From: Plectosphaerella cucumerina
Lineage: Eukaryota; Ascomycota; Sordariomycetes; Glomerellales; Plectosphaerellaceae
Reading direction: 5' to 3'
Assembly: GCA_020746995.1 (NCBI GenBank)
Contig: JAGPXD010000001.1
Location: 7,688,001 to 7,752,000 of the forward strand
DNA: 64,000 nucleotides
Position numbers and translations under genes: made by a program. Under the pieces are notes generated by a model that worked only from the letters and a program-made list of their open reading frames with translations, was not told the DNA's origin and made no database searches. This document shows, one piece after another, positions 33,442 to 43,732 of this stretch. The stretch's first letter is position 1. Each line of letters starts with the position of its first letter.

Positions 33442-33585
33442 CGTCCACTGAGCCTAAGACTAGAAGTAGTAGCCAACGAGTATGCCTGGAGTTTCTGCTG
33501 GGCACATCACCGAAGCTGAGATGGTACCCGTTGCGGCCTATGCTCCGTCGCAGACAAGAGATGTTTCTAGCTGATGCCGAAGAGT

Positions 33586-33895
33586 GATGTCGAGAAGGGA
33601 TGTCGAGAAGGGATGTCGAGAAGGGATGTCGAGAAGGGATGTCGAGAAGGGATGTCGAGAAGGGATGTCGAGAAGGGATGTCGAGAAGGGATGTCGAGAA
33701 GGGATGTCGAGAAGGGATGTCGAGAAAGGATGTCGAGAAGGGATGTCGAGAAGGGATGTCGAGAAAGGATGTCGAGAAGGGATGTCGAGAAGGGATGTCG
33801 AGAAGGGATGTCGAGAGAGGGTGTCGAGAGGGGGTGTCGAGAGGGGGATGTCGATGGGGGATGTCGGGAGGGGGGACTTCACGGGGGGATGTCAA
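33586..33895 (+). repeat. 13-bp minisatellite, ~17 near-perfect copies
   Basis: The unit TGTCGAGAAGGGA repeats head to tail from about 33,586 to 33,813 with almost no change (a few AAGGGA to AAAGGA). It then decays into 14-16 base units (GTCGAGAGGGG, GTCGATGGGGGAT). Because 13 is not divisible by three, the array reads as the 13-residue peptide MSRRDVEKGCREG in any open frame. These frames are artefacts of the repeat, not genes. Confidence 0.95.
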
Positions 33896-34032
33896 GCAGG
33901 GCCGATAAGGGGGTTGACGAGGGGACGCTGGTGATTGGCTGGATGGTAATTTAGAGCGCACATGCACCTCACCATCTTCTACGCATATGATTCGCCGATT
34001 GCGGTAGTGCGCGGCACTTAGTTGACTGATCC

Positions 34033-34141
34033 CCGACTTCCCCGTTCGACATCCCCCCTCGGCATCCCCCTCGGCATTCCCCCTCGACATCCCCCTTCGA
34101 CATCCCCTCTTGACTTCCCCTCTCGACTTCCCACCTCGACA
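34033..34141 (-). repeat. Inverted arm of the minisatellite
   Basis: Units such as TTCGACATCCCCCCTCGGCA, CCCCCTCGACATCCCC and TCTCGACTTCCC are the reverse complement of the degenerate units at 33,810-33,900. The two arms are separated by ~140 bases, so single strands could fold into a long hairpin. The arm ends ~80 bases before the start codon at 34,224. Confidence 0.85.
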
Positions 34142-34223
34142 CCCATCCATCCCCTACACTAATTCCATTCTACCTTCGCCCCCTTCCCTTCCCCGGAGAC
34201 ACCATCCCTTGACTTTATCACAT

Positions 34224-35259
34224 ATGACACCAAGATGGAAGCTTGAGGACGTGGGTCTCTTTTGCCTGAAAGATTCGGTACCAGAGGCTCAAGCCAAACT
34301 CGATGCCGCCAATCGGTTTCAATTGATTCGAGCTGCTGTCAGTGCAGAAGAGTCCCTACTCTGCAAGCTTACCAGTCATGGATTCAGCAAGCGACCTGGG
34401 AAGGTCGCGCTGTTCAGGAACAATTTGGCACGTCTGCTTGCCAGTAAGAACGACATTTTACTGCCCCTCCTTTACAACAGAACGGAAAATACCGTGGAAA
34501 AATTAATCCTAGGATTATCTGGCCTGACGCAGTCTCATCGCCTCACTCTGCAGGAGTATGGAATGGTCGAATTCTTCCGGATGTGGTTTCATCAACGCCC
34601 AACGTTTACAATTCCCATCGATGGGATGCGAAGGTTCATTACACTCTTCGATGACGCGCTTGAAGCGGATGTCAACGACCGCCGCGAGTCATTGCGCACG
34701 CTTTTGTCAACGTCCCGAGCATACCAAGTCTACGAAGCAGGAAAGGAGATGAGGAAACCATCTCAGAAGAAGCGTCAGGGCACTGCTGAGCCTACACTCT
34801 CAGAAGAGGGACCGCCTCGGAAGAAAGCTAGAGTGGACGAGACTGCATCAACTGCGACAGAGGCATCCAGCACTCCATCGCACTTTCTCGAACTACCCGT
34901 GCTCATTTCCAAGCCCGTTCCTCCAGAGCCGCTAACTACCGACTCGGGTAAGTCCACTGTCATCTATTTCATCGCAAAGTTGACCCTCTCTAGGCAACGG
35001 ACCCCTGTCAGGATCATGGATCCTGCAAAACCCGTTGGTTTGTAACGTCACTGAAGGCCTGCATGCCATGGCTTATGCGGTCGAGTGGCTGGAACAGAGA
35101 CCCGGCAACTCAGTGCAGCAAACTGGCCGTGTAACTGCATTCGTTCCTGATGGGGCGGGAGATGTGACTGTACACGCTAGAATCAGGCGGGACTTTGGAT
35201 TGGAAGTAATTAGGACCATGAAGTTCAGGGATTCGGAATGGGAACAGCTTTCACTTTAA
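34224..35259 (+). CDS. Hypothetical protein, 329 aa, two exons
   Basis: Exons 34,224-34,947 and 34,994-35,259 (intron GTAAGT..TCTCTAG). The ATG at 34,224 is preferred because upstream in-frame sequence is minisatellite. The protein reads MTPRWKLEDVGLFCLKD and has helical segments (LILGLSGLTQSHRLTLQEYG) and a basic patch suited to nuclear import (RKPSQKKRQGT, PPRKKARVDE). The second exon gives ILQNPLVCNVTEGLHAMAYA. No family was recognised. Its promoter would lie inside or next to the hairpin-forming minisatellite. Confidence 0.6.
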
Positions 35260-35481
35260 CCATACACCTCTCGAGTCAAACACCCAAACAGTCCCGCCTT
35301 TTGTGATGTCCCGACCCTCCTCGCCCATATCAGTACCTGACCAGGTCGTAACACCTTCAGGATCACGAATCTGGATCATCAAAGCCTTCCCATAAGCTTT
35401 CTTTTGATCCTCAACTTTGAGAGCAACCTCCCCCTCAAACTTCTCAGAGATTCCTTTGAGGGCATTGTCGCCAGTAGCCAT
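35251..35481 (-). CDS. Small hypothetical protein, 76 aa
   Basis: ATG-started frame MATGDNALKGISEKFEGEVA, ending GTVWVFDSRGVWLK. Composition is protein-like with beta-prone ends. It converges on the 34,224 gene with a 9-base overlap of coding ends. No family was recognised. Confidence 0.45.
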   Translation of the reverse strand: MATGDNALKGISEKFEGEVALKVEDQKKAYGKALMIQIRDPEGVTTWSGTDMGEEGRDITKGGTVWVFDSRGVWLK

Positions 35482-35849
35482 GGCGTTTGATCGGTGAAAA
35501 CGAGGTGGCGGCCTGGATAGCAGTCAGTGTCGGCAGTTGCGGTTCCATGTGTTTGTTAAAACCGACTATCCACAGAGATTTCCGAAGAATACGCTTATCG
35601 GGCAGATGGCTGGTTTCTTTTGCAGGCTTGGGGGTTTGCAGTGCGTTGATTTCGTGTTCGAGAAGCGACGAGCTGTACACAATGTGGTGTCAGGAGGGGT
35701 TGTAGGTGAGGTGGAGGGTGCGGGGCTTCATATACACACTTGGGCAGCGATACTGCGGTCGTACGGGATCAGGCGCCTGAAGATCGTGGGATAAGAGATG
35801 GCAGGATCATGGTGACGGAGATCAGGGCTCGAGTGAGGCCACGGTCGCT

Positions 35850-36695
35850 ATGCCAGGATGCCGCCTTCAGAGAGCAAAAGCGTCGCAAGGAGGGTACAAT
35901 GCGCAAATTCTGCGGCCTGGCCTGGCTCGGGCGACGACGACGTGCCACCATTCGGCTAATCATCGGCGGGCAAAGGCCAGTCATACTCGATCTTCAGGGG
36001 CATGTGCAATGACACGTGACTGGCAGGGGAGGGGCTGGTGCCCAACCACGGAAGCTGGTACCCTGTGGAACCTCCTGCTAGCGCCATGGACACCCCTCGC
36101 GCGTGACAGCCTTTTGGCAGAACGAGCGGGATGCACTTGCACCCAGAGGTTGCTAGCTATGATTGGGGCACTGCTGGCTGTCCGGAGATGTCGCATCATG
36201 CACGAGTGCCTGCTCACCAGATTCATGAGTGCTGATTGCGGGTCTCACGGCGTCTTCATCAGCTGTTGTGGCGGCGGCGTCTCGAGATTTGAAGCAAGCT
36301 GCGACCATCGCTCCATGCTGAACTTGACGTGTCGCCCCGTTTGCACGCTTGGCTTCTTCGCGACGAAACCAGTCACAGCAACAGGGTCGGCGGCCGGAGA
36401 CGTGGAGGGTCTCTTGCCAATCGATCTATGGAGACCCCACCAAGTGGAGCAATTGCGTGAGACGTCTTCGGGATTGTTGGGGTCCATTGGTGGCCTACCG
36501 ATGGAAGTGATCATTCTTACTGTGGCTGACAACCAGCCACACGTAAAACTCTTCTCGGGGACCTCACGCGGCCATCCGAGGTGGCCTGCCAGCCTGAGAA
36601 GCGTTGCCGAAAGCCTGGACTTCCAATTCCACCGATTTTGTCAGAGCAAACTGAAGTCTCGCCACCAGATGCGCTCCTCGATCCCGAACGAGTAA
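35850..36695 (+). CDS. Possible hypothetical protein, up to 281 aa
   Basis: ATG-started long frame. The first ~150 residues look like translated GC-rich intergenic DNA. The last ~130 (from MLNLTCRPVC: LPIDLWRPHQVEQLRE, MEVIILTVADNQPHVKLF) look more protein-like, so a shorter start or a missed intron is likely. No family was recognised. Confidence 0.28.
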   Translation: MPGCRLQRAKASQGGYNAQILRPGLARATTTCHHSANHRRAKASHTRSSGACAMTRDWQGRGWCPTTEAGTLWNLLLAPWTPLARDSLLAERAGCTCTQRLLAMIGALLAVRRCRIMHECLLTRFMSADCGSHGVFISCCGGGVSRFEASCDHRSMLNLTCRPVCTLGFFATKPVTATGSAAGDVEGLLPIDLWRPHQVEQLRETSSGLLGSIGGLPMEVIILTVADNQPHVKLFSGTSRGHPRWPASLRSVAESLDFQFHRFCQSKLKSRHQMRSSIPNE

Positions 36696-36904
36696 TGCCA
36701 TGTCAGGCCGACCGGTCGTGGTGTCCCTCTGTTGCACCCTGTCCATGTTTCTACGAAAGTCGCGAGTCAGACCATTCCCGACAGTCAACGACGAAACCGT
36801 TAGTTTACGGCTCGCGCGCCTGGGCGGGCTCCCCCACGGCCTGGATGCAGACGGCCCTGCGCCACAGCGGCGCACCGGCCACCTCGACATCCAAGACAGA
36901 TCAG

Positions 36905-38082
36905 CAACATCCGAGGTACCGTGAGGCGCCCCCATGCGGACATAAAGGCGCTGGCACTCGCATCAAGAGAGCGGTCCTGCGACCATACATATGGCGGCCT
37001 TCCATTTCTGGCTGCTGGTTCCGTCCGTTTCTCATCAACATCTGCGGCAATGGACAGTGTGCATGTCGGGCGGCGACCCGTGGAGACATGCCATTCAATC
37101 TCTGAAGCCAGGGAAGAGCAGAAGTGTTGCCAGGCCCGAGGGACTTGCTGCGGTACTTCGCAACAAAGTTGGGCCTTGAAGCGGTCCTGCGTGTCGGGCG
37201 TGTACGCTTGGAGCCATGCGGCACGCATCCCACGGGCCGTGCACCTGGGGTCGAGAGTTGGTCCAGTTGATATTGGCCAACAGCCAGTGGAGGCGGTCGG
37301 CTCCGGTGCATCCCTACGTTTCACGGCTACTTATCGGCACATTCTGTGCGGCTGTGGCTGGGCTGTCCGCCTTCGTCACCTCGTCTGTAGGAAAAGAAGG
37401 CACAACACAAAACCGTGTAGATGGCAAGATGACAGCGGCTTTCAGCGCCAGGCGTCTCAGTCTCCGGGCGAGACACGCAGCAGGGGATCTAGGAGTCCTC
37501 GGGCTGGAGCATCAGGCTGTCGGGAACATGGCAAGCAAGCGCCCTGTCGTGCCTCTGTCCAAGTGTTGCCGAATGCCTTTGCAGCGCGACGCGCAGCGAA
37601 GGCAGAGACAGCAGTGACTGCCTGTGGCTCAGAAGTAGACGTTCAGCAACCGAGAGGATGTCACCATGGCAGAAGGCGATCATGTTGGGCATGGGGATCC
37701 CCGGGCGCTGCTTGTGCAGGCGGCCTTGCAAGATTGTGCTGCCGTCTCGACACTGCGGTGCCAGGGATGGCGCAACCTGTGTTCCAAGGGCCTGTGTGTC
37801 CGGCGTCGATGCACGCAGGCTCCACGTGCATGGCTCCACAGAACGGCTCGCGCGTGGTAGGTCGCAAACTGCAGGCGGCCATGGACCACAGCTGCGCACT
37901 GACCACCTCGTCGTCAAAAGAGGAGGAACGTTCGCGGTGCCGTGAAGGCGCTGCCAGACGTTGGTCCAGTCAGAATGGCGCAGGCATTTGCATCCAGAGG
38001 GTGACCTTGGAAGTACAAGTATGGCGGCCGTCTGCTTTTGACTGCTGGCTCCGTCCGTTGCTCATCGGCACATTCTGCGACC
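36905..38082 (+). repeat. Dispersed repeat family beta, clustered copies
   Basis: ATGGCGGCCTTCCATTTCTG, then GCTGGTTCCGTCCGTT (about 36,989-37,030), recurs as ATGGCGGCCGTCTGCTTTTG, then GCTGGCTCCGTCCGTT (about 38,025-38,060), each followed by an ATGGACA. A TTATCGGCACATTCTG block recurs near 37,330 and 38,065. ACATGCCATTCAA, then CTGAAGCCAG (37,085), recurs at 38,983-39,007. Long frames here, including one of 390 codons, run through the repeats and are not accepted as genes. Confidence 0.65.
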
Positions 38083-38557
38083 ATGGACATTGAAAAATGG
38101 CTCGACTCCTCAGAACAGCGCAGCCAGCACAACGTAGGACTTGTCTCGACCTCAGAGCTCATGCCGGACGACATCAAGAGGGGGTCTGTCTGGTCTTCCA
38201 AGGCGTTTCTTTGTTGCTGACAACACCAGGCTCCTTCATGTCATTGGTTTTGAGGGCAAAGATGGGCGTCGCATCGAGCATCCTGACGACCTGAACTGGG
38301 GAGACAAGTGCTTCGACTGCTTGCACGTCATCATCCTCAACAGAAGCGGCAATTTTGAGGCCGCTCTGGCTTCCCTGAAACCCGGGCAGCCCATGCGAAT
38401 TTGGGTCGTCAGAGGGGCTGCGCATACGCATCCCGATGATCTCACTTCTCGGCTACGTTCCGCTGGTTTCGAACTCCCCATCGACAAGCAAGAAGACATC
38501 GTGGACAAGCTTCGCGATTCAGGCACCATAGAACTGCAAGAGCAGCTACGCGTGTAA
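38083..38557 (+). CDS. Small methyltransferase-fold-like protein, 142 aa
   Basis: Exons 38,083-38,183 and 38,230-38,557 (intron GTCTGT..TTGCTGACAACACCAG). Splicing converts an apparent frameshift into MPDDIKRG|LLHVIGFEGKDG. Then follow CFDCLHVIILNRSGN, FEAALASLKPGQPMRIWVV and LTSRLRSAGFELP. The order resembles the post-motif II/III part of class I methyltransferases (LKPGG, then a strand), but the SAM-binding GxGxG motif is absent. The identity is a weak inference. It shares this architecture with the minus-strand frame ending at 39,546. The start codon lies at the end of a beta repeat. Confidence 0.5.
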
Positions 38558-39545
38558 GAATCGCTTCCCTGCGATGACAGGAGCGTTATTGATCCACAGG
38601 CAGGGAAGCTCTGACTGCGTACAGACCGCTCAAGTCAAGGGCTTGAATTGTGGCACGGTACTTTGGGGGAATGGTGTGGTGGATTCGTTCATGGTTGCCA
38701 GATTCGGTCAGGGTGCCAATATCGCCGTATCTCAGTTTCCAGCCCAAATCGCCCCCGCGTGATGAGCCTACACTAGACATGCTACTTCCGACGATGTACC
38801 GTTACCTGCCAGCCTGCCATAACGCCGCCTGTGTGAGTTCCGCCAAGAGGTCGCGTCCACTGCAGGAAGTGCTTCCGGTGCGGTTGATGGTCGCACACCA
38901 ACCGGTGTTGCCGTCACCTCAGCTCCTCCAACGCAAGTAGGCATTTACAAGATCAACATGCATGTATGGTAGCCACCTTTGCGACATGCCATTCAAATTC
39001 TGAAGCCAGTCGGCTCAAGGGATCTGCGGCGTTGCTTCTTATGGCAGAGTCGGACCTGGGTGGCCCTGCGTACGGCATGCCTGCACGCTTGGTGTCATGC
39101 GGCGCCAGTTCCGGACTTTTGACGATAAGCAAGAGCTGGCCGTGGTGCGGGAAAAGCTGCGAAATTTGGCTGGTTGCTACTACTCTACTCTGACTGACAG
39201 AGCGGTTGGGACTGTGACCTCGGGGGAGATCATTCTCGAGAGAAAGAAGTAGTGTTCTGAGCATCTGTGGTCACAATATTGCTACATCTGCTCTTGTATT
39301 CCGATGCAGCTTCGCACGCGGCGAAATTTGCCGTTCCCTTCACCAACACAGCCTTCTATCGTTTGGGACCACCGAGACTGCCCACCCAAAGTCCCACCTT
39401 TCTGGCCCAAAACCGCATCCATGGGCTTCCCTCCATCCCGCAGGAAGAGTGAACACTCCTAGCCAGGCCAGCTGACTTTGATTCCTTCCCACCACAGACT
39501 GAATGTCTAGTTCTCTGTCAGTCCTGGTGTAGTAGTTCGAGAGGG
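38558..39545. other. Interval without a recognised gene, repeat relics
   Basis: It holds a beta-repeat relic at about 38,950-39,130. A near-palindromic CAGGAAGTGCTTCCGGTGC at about 38,863 also occurs near 40,692. No gene was recognised. Confidence 0.45.
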
Positions 39546-39908
39546 TCAACGCCGGATACCGTACAAGTATGGAGTTTTTCCTGACCTAAGTAATGCCTCC
39601 ATATGCACAGTAAGCTGGCGGACAGTTTGCACCCTCGGAGATGTCGTAAAAGTTTTCAGCAGCTCAGATGTGACCAGAAGACAGGTTGGGGTGTGCAGTA
39701 TCAAACCGTTCCCGGGATCAGAACGTCTGAGAAGGATGGGAGAGCAGTCGTCGTCTGTCACCACGCTGATTTGGAACTTCCCCCCATCCTTCAAGACCCG
39801 CGAGACATCGTCAAACGCTGGGCCTTCGCGGGGATTCATGACATGGATGAAGGTGGCACAACCGTCCGGCTCTCCATCCAAGGTTTTCAGCGTCACGTTG
39901 CCGGACAT
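39546..39908 (-). CDS. Small hypothetical protein, 120 aa or longer
   Basis: The frame is open from 40,082 to 39,546 but its first ATG is at 39,908 (MSGNVTLKTLDGEPDG), so an upstream exon may exist. CATFIHVMNPREGPAFD, then DVSRVLKDGGKFQISVVTDD, parallels DCLHVIILNRSGNFEA, then LASLKPGQPMRIWVV of the 38,083 gene. The two look like distant paralogues with a methyltransferase-like loop. The function is not established. Confidence 0.4.
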   Translation of the reverse strand: MSGNVTLKTLDGEPDGCATFIHVMNPREGPAFDDVSRVLKDGGKFQISVVTDDDCSPILLRRSDPGNGLILHTPTCLLVTSELLKTFTTSPRVQTVRQLTVHMEALLRSGKTPYLYGIRR

Positions 39909-41114
39909 GCCAATCAAAAAGTATGTTGCGCCGGTGGATTGGATGTCCTCGTGCAGAGACTGGGGCTTGTTGGTTCCGTAGGCGTTTGGTCGGTGAGGTC
40001 CCTCGATTTCGGCATCGGAGGGGGGGCCACTTCTCGATGGAGACTGTTCGAGCGACGCTGCTGTTTGGTTTGCTTTCCTCAATCCACTGTCGCCGAACTT
40101 CGATATGGATGAGGCTTTCCCTTGGATGTTGAGAGGGCCACACCAGCGAAGTTCCTTCTCACGTCAGCCAGGATCAAGCATCGCACGGGTTCTCACCTAC
40201 AAAGTCATTTCCCTTTCTGTGGCCGCCACAGGACATCCATTTCCTGAACCACATGGTCGGAGATAAATGTTGCAGACGAGAGAAGCGAGTGTCGAGAGGG
40301 TGATGGCCAATAGATGGCCAACGGCAGACACCAGCACGCGCCCCTCGCCGTACTTGTATTCAGCCCAAGGTGCCGTCCACACGTCTTGCAGATGGCGAAC
40401 ATAATCGCTGCAGCAGGTCTGTGGTCGAATGAGAGCGTGACGGCGGACCCGCCCATCGAGCCGTACCCCTGCGTCGGGGCGATTCCAACGCCGCCAGGCA
40501 GGGGTTATCACCTTTCGCAGCGACACACCTTGCCTCCCGTTGGCCGCATCCCGTCGTGGAATCAGAAAGGTGCCAACAGGAGTCCGGCGCACGTTCCCAC
40601 GACAGACCTCGAGCCTGTGTGGGTCCGTCATGGGGAGAAATCTGGCCCGCCGCAGGACGGGGTACTGGGATGCGGCCTGGCCTTGTGGGATGCTACAGGA
40701 AGTGCTTCCGGTGCCGCGACGCGATCAGCCCCGATGCAGGGGTGCTGGGGCGCCTGGGGTACTCGCGATGGTTACACTCTGCCCGCTTGGCACCCCCAAC
40801 GTGGATCCTTATCTGGACTGCCCGTCGGAGAGGCAGAGGTGTGGAGGACGCTGACAAGCATGCCAATGGGTGACGGACGAGCCATGACTTTTGAGGGAAC
40901 ATGTGGCTGGCGGTGGGGTTGTCACAAACCAAGGTATGGCAGACCGATCACACTGACGAGTTAAAGAGACATCTGGGCGTGTGATCCGAGAGGGGGTCTT
41001 CTGTGGATCAGGACCGAAACCCTTGTACTTGCATTGGGGATGCGATGTCTTTGAGGGTGATGACCTCGTATGCGGCCGATTAGCTTACCGGAATGTGGCC
41101 GTTACTTCCAACAC
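39909..41114. other. Interval without a recognised gene
   Basis: Overlapping frames on both strands, none convincing. CAGGAAGTGCTTCCGGTGC at about 40,691 repeats the 38,863 sequence. It may contain a 5' exon of the 39,546 gene. Confidence 0.4.
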
Positions 41115-41600
41115 GGGACCATCTGCCCCGGATGACCAGCAATGCCCCTAGCAACACTGCAACAAGAGACACCGCGCCGGAAGACCAGCACCGCGCCAGG
41201 TAGTCCAGCACCGTACCACCGTACCACCAGACCAGCATCCCACCAGGAAGACTGGCACCGCACCATGAAGACAGGCACCGCAGCGGGAAGACCAGCACCG
41301 CCCCCAAAACACCCGCTCACCGAAGACCAGCGCCGCCCCTGAAGACCAGTACCGTACAATACCGGGAAGACTGGCACCGCACCGAGAAGTCTGGCACCGC
41401 ACCGAGAAGTCTGGCACCGCACCAGGAAATCTGGCACCGCACCGGGAAGACTGGCACCGCACCGGGAAGACTGGCACCGAACGGAAAGCTGGCACCGCCC
41501 CCAGGGGACACCCGCCCACAGAAGACCAGCGCCGCACCTCCACACCAGGAAGACTGGCACCACACCAGAAAGACCAGCACCGCCCACCAGGGACAGTCCC
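41115..41600 (+). repeat. 20-bp minisatellite (GGCACCGCACCGGGAAGACT)
   Basis: The core 41,365-41,490 contains consecutive 20-base units (GGCACCGCACCGAGAAGTCT, GGCACCGCACCGGGAAGACT and variants). Flanking parts are looser arrays of ACCAGCACCGC and GAAGACCAGC. Long minus-strand frames here (for example repeated GAVPVFPVRCQSS) reflect the repeat, not genes. It ends ~50 bases before the JmjC gene start. Confidence 0.9.
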
Positions 41601-41648
41601 ACAAGAAGGCCAGAAAACAGAAACGCTCCCAAGCGATAGCTGGATGAC

Positions 41649-43058
41649 ATGACATCTGCTACCAAAACCGACTACGTACAATGTCCTTATTGCTCAAAGG
41701 AAATCCGAAGAGAGAATATTTCACGGCACCGCATGGGCATTCATAATGTGGCACCGCGCGAACGAACCACACCGTCATACAAATGCCCCAAATGCAACAA
41801 GGATTACTCAAAAAAGCGGCTTCATCGTCACTCCTGCGTGCCAAAATCCGCTGCCGATGCTGACGCTCCACAAGTCGGCGACCGTCACAAGGATGCGGGC
41901 CCGGCCGATTCACCTTCGAGCTTTTTCAACCATGACAAGCCAGCCGAGGAGCAAACGATGCGTCCGGAGCGTCTTCTCAGGGACTTCTTGAAGATCGACG
42001 GAGGACCTCTTGGATGCGCAGTGAAGCCGTATCAAGATGTTTTGCCTCTCGAGCATGTCGAATCTATTGCGAACGGTACCATGCACTTCACCAAAGACGC
42101 CGAAGATGCTTGGGCGTCGCTAGGTCTCTCACGTCCCTTCATCTTTCCGGCAGAACGCGTCTGGTCTGGTCAGCCGCCTACGTTCAATGAACTTCTGAAC
42201 GAATTGCTCTGTAATCTAGACAGAGACACTCAGACATTCTTCTCTGGAGTATTGGACGGCCAGCACACTAAACCAGCTTTCATGGAGTGTTTAGAACAGC
42301 TTCAAAAACCGGACATTACACGCACCAACTACGTGGTCAACGTGAAAAGCGAGGAAAATCAGGTGCGAGTACATGAATCCATCTACAAACAGCTCAAGGT
42401 CAGAAGGCCTGCCTTTGATCCACCAACGACGACCAATATCACACCCAAGGGAACGCTAGTGCCTCCGCATATAGGTACCGAGAGGCTGTCCCCACGATGA
42501 GGAAGTTGCTGATACTCGATAGATCATGGCGAGCACGTCATCACGGCTCTTATTAAGGCTGTCAAACTCTGGCTCATCTGGCCTGCCACGGAAACCAACC
42601 GCAGACTTTACAAGAGGTACCAGAATGATCCGACGTTGTTTCGAAAAGGCCAACTGGGATTCGAGTTCGGTTGCTTCGTGGTAACCACGGAGGAGCGTGC
42701 CATCTATCTTCCCCCTGGATGCATACATGGTACCGTGACCTTGCACGGTGGTCTGACAACCGGCGTTGAGTTCATCACATCAGAATGTCTACACATCACG
42801 TCGAAAGTGTGGGACATCGATTATGCCGACAAAGATGCCGACAAAGCTGCCAACGTGCCACTCATCGAGGCCATCACGCTGGGACTCCGAGATGAACGCA
42901 TGATCGCCCAGGCCCTCCAAGTCTTTTGCCACAGGAAACCGAAGCTGCGTCATAAGATCCTGGGGGCCCAGACTAGGAGACTGAAAAGACAGTTGGAAAA
43001 GTGTACGGTCGATTGTCCGGAGTGCAAGAAGCAGGGGAAGGAGCACAGTGTTGGATAG
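41649..43058 (+). CDS. Zinc-finger JmjC-domain protein, 453 aa
   Basis: Exons 41,649-42,474 and 42,523-43,058 (intron GTACCG..GCTGATACTCGATAG). The N-terminus has a C2H2-like finger (CPYCSKEI..HRMGIH) and a second Cys/His cluster (CPKCNKDYSKKRLHRHSC). The C-terminal half matches fungal JmjC proteins. The join gives PPHIDHGEHVITALI, supplying the H-x-D iron pair (His274, Asp276), then KLWLIWPATETN, and the distal histidine lies in AIYLPPGCIHG (near residue 344). Such enzymes are Fe(II)/2-oxoglutarate dioxygenases, often histone or protein demethylases or hydroxylases. The substrate is unknown. A basic tail ends CTVDCPECKKQGKEHSVG. Confidence 0.8.
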
Positions 43059-43474
43059 AGTAGCTGGCAAGGAGGAAAGGCCCCTTCAATGCCATTGTCA
43101 TTTCTTGATTCATGCAATCATTGGACTTTGCAAGCATGACCTACACTTACTCCTCTTCGAAGGAGATGGGGCTCTCGGGCGGCCTGATCTGGGCGGAGGA
43201 GGGTGGGTGTCACGGCGAGTGCTCCAGATGCCTACAAGAGGGCTTGCGATGGCGCAACCTGCCTGGCAGCCTGTCTCCAGAGATCACGATCGGGAAATAC
43301 AACTTATAAACCCATCTGCACACTCGCAGGATTAAGGGACCAGCACAGTCGGCATGATATTTGCAGCGGCATAAGGAGGGGTGTCACGTCCAGAGCTGGA
43401 GGAAGAAAGAGCCACAGGCGGCGGGGGTGGCGGGCTATTGGGTAAGAGCACCATGGACGTCCCGTCCGGAGACG

Positions 43475-43732
43475 TCAGGCATAGTGATCGGACCGTGAGA
43501 CACCGCGACGCCAATCGGTCAATGAGGTGTCTTTCAAGCGGTCGACTGCTTGGATCGTGACCTTCAGGTAGTAGCCACGCGCGCGGCATATGAGGTGCGA
43601 GAAGCAGAACTCCAGGGGATCGACTTGTTGGACCTTGCTGGACACTGTGTCGCTCGGGCACGAGAAGCAGACTCCAACGGTTTGCCAGGGTTGACCGGTC
43701 GACGAGGATGATGGTCGCACTGGCAGCTTCAT
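43475..43732 (-). CDS. Small hypothetical protein, 85 aa
   Basis: ATG-started frame MKLPVRPSSSSTGQPW, with VGVCFSCPSDTVSSKV and FSHLICRARGYYLKVTIQ, ending SRSDHYA. Composition is protein-like, but an overlapping frame on the same strand is longer. No family was recognised. Confidence 0.28.
   Translation of the reverse strand: MKLPVRPSSSSTGQPWQTVGVCFSCPSDTVSSKVQQVDPLEFCFSHLICRARGYYLKVTIQAVDRLKDTSLTDWRRGVSRSDHYA

Noticed and set aside
33574..34150. Repetitive proteins in several frames on both strands
   Set aside because: A 13-base unit without stops keeps all frames open; the peptides are a by-product of the minisatellite.
36921..38093. 390-codon open frame as a large gene
   Set aside because: It runs through two copies of a dispersed repeat and has competing frames on both strands; composition looks like GC-rich non-coding DNA.
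38083..38557. Frameshift pseudogene
   Set aside because: The apparent shift is removed by a 46-base intron with GTCTGT donor, GCTGAC branch site and CCAG acceptor, which gives one intact frame.
41102..41681. Minus-strand proteins with repeated PVFPVRCQSS-like units
   Set aside because: They are explained by the 20-base tandem repeat and have no independent support.
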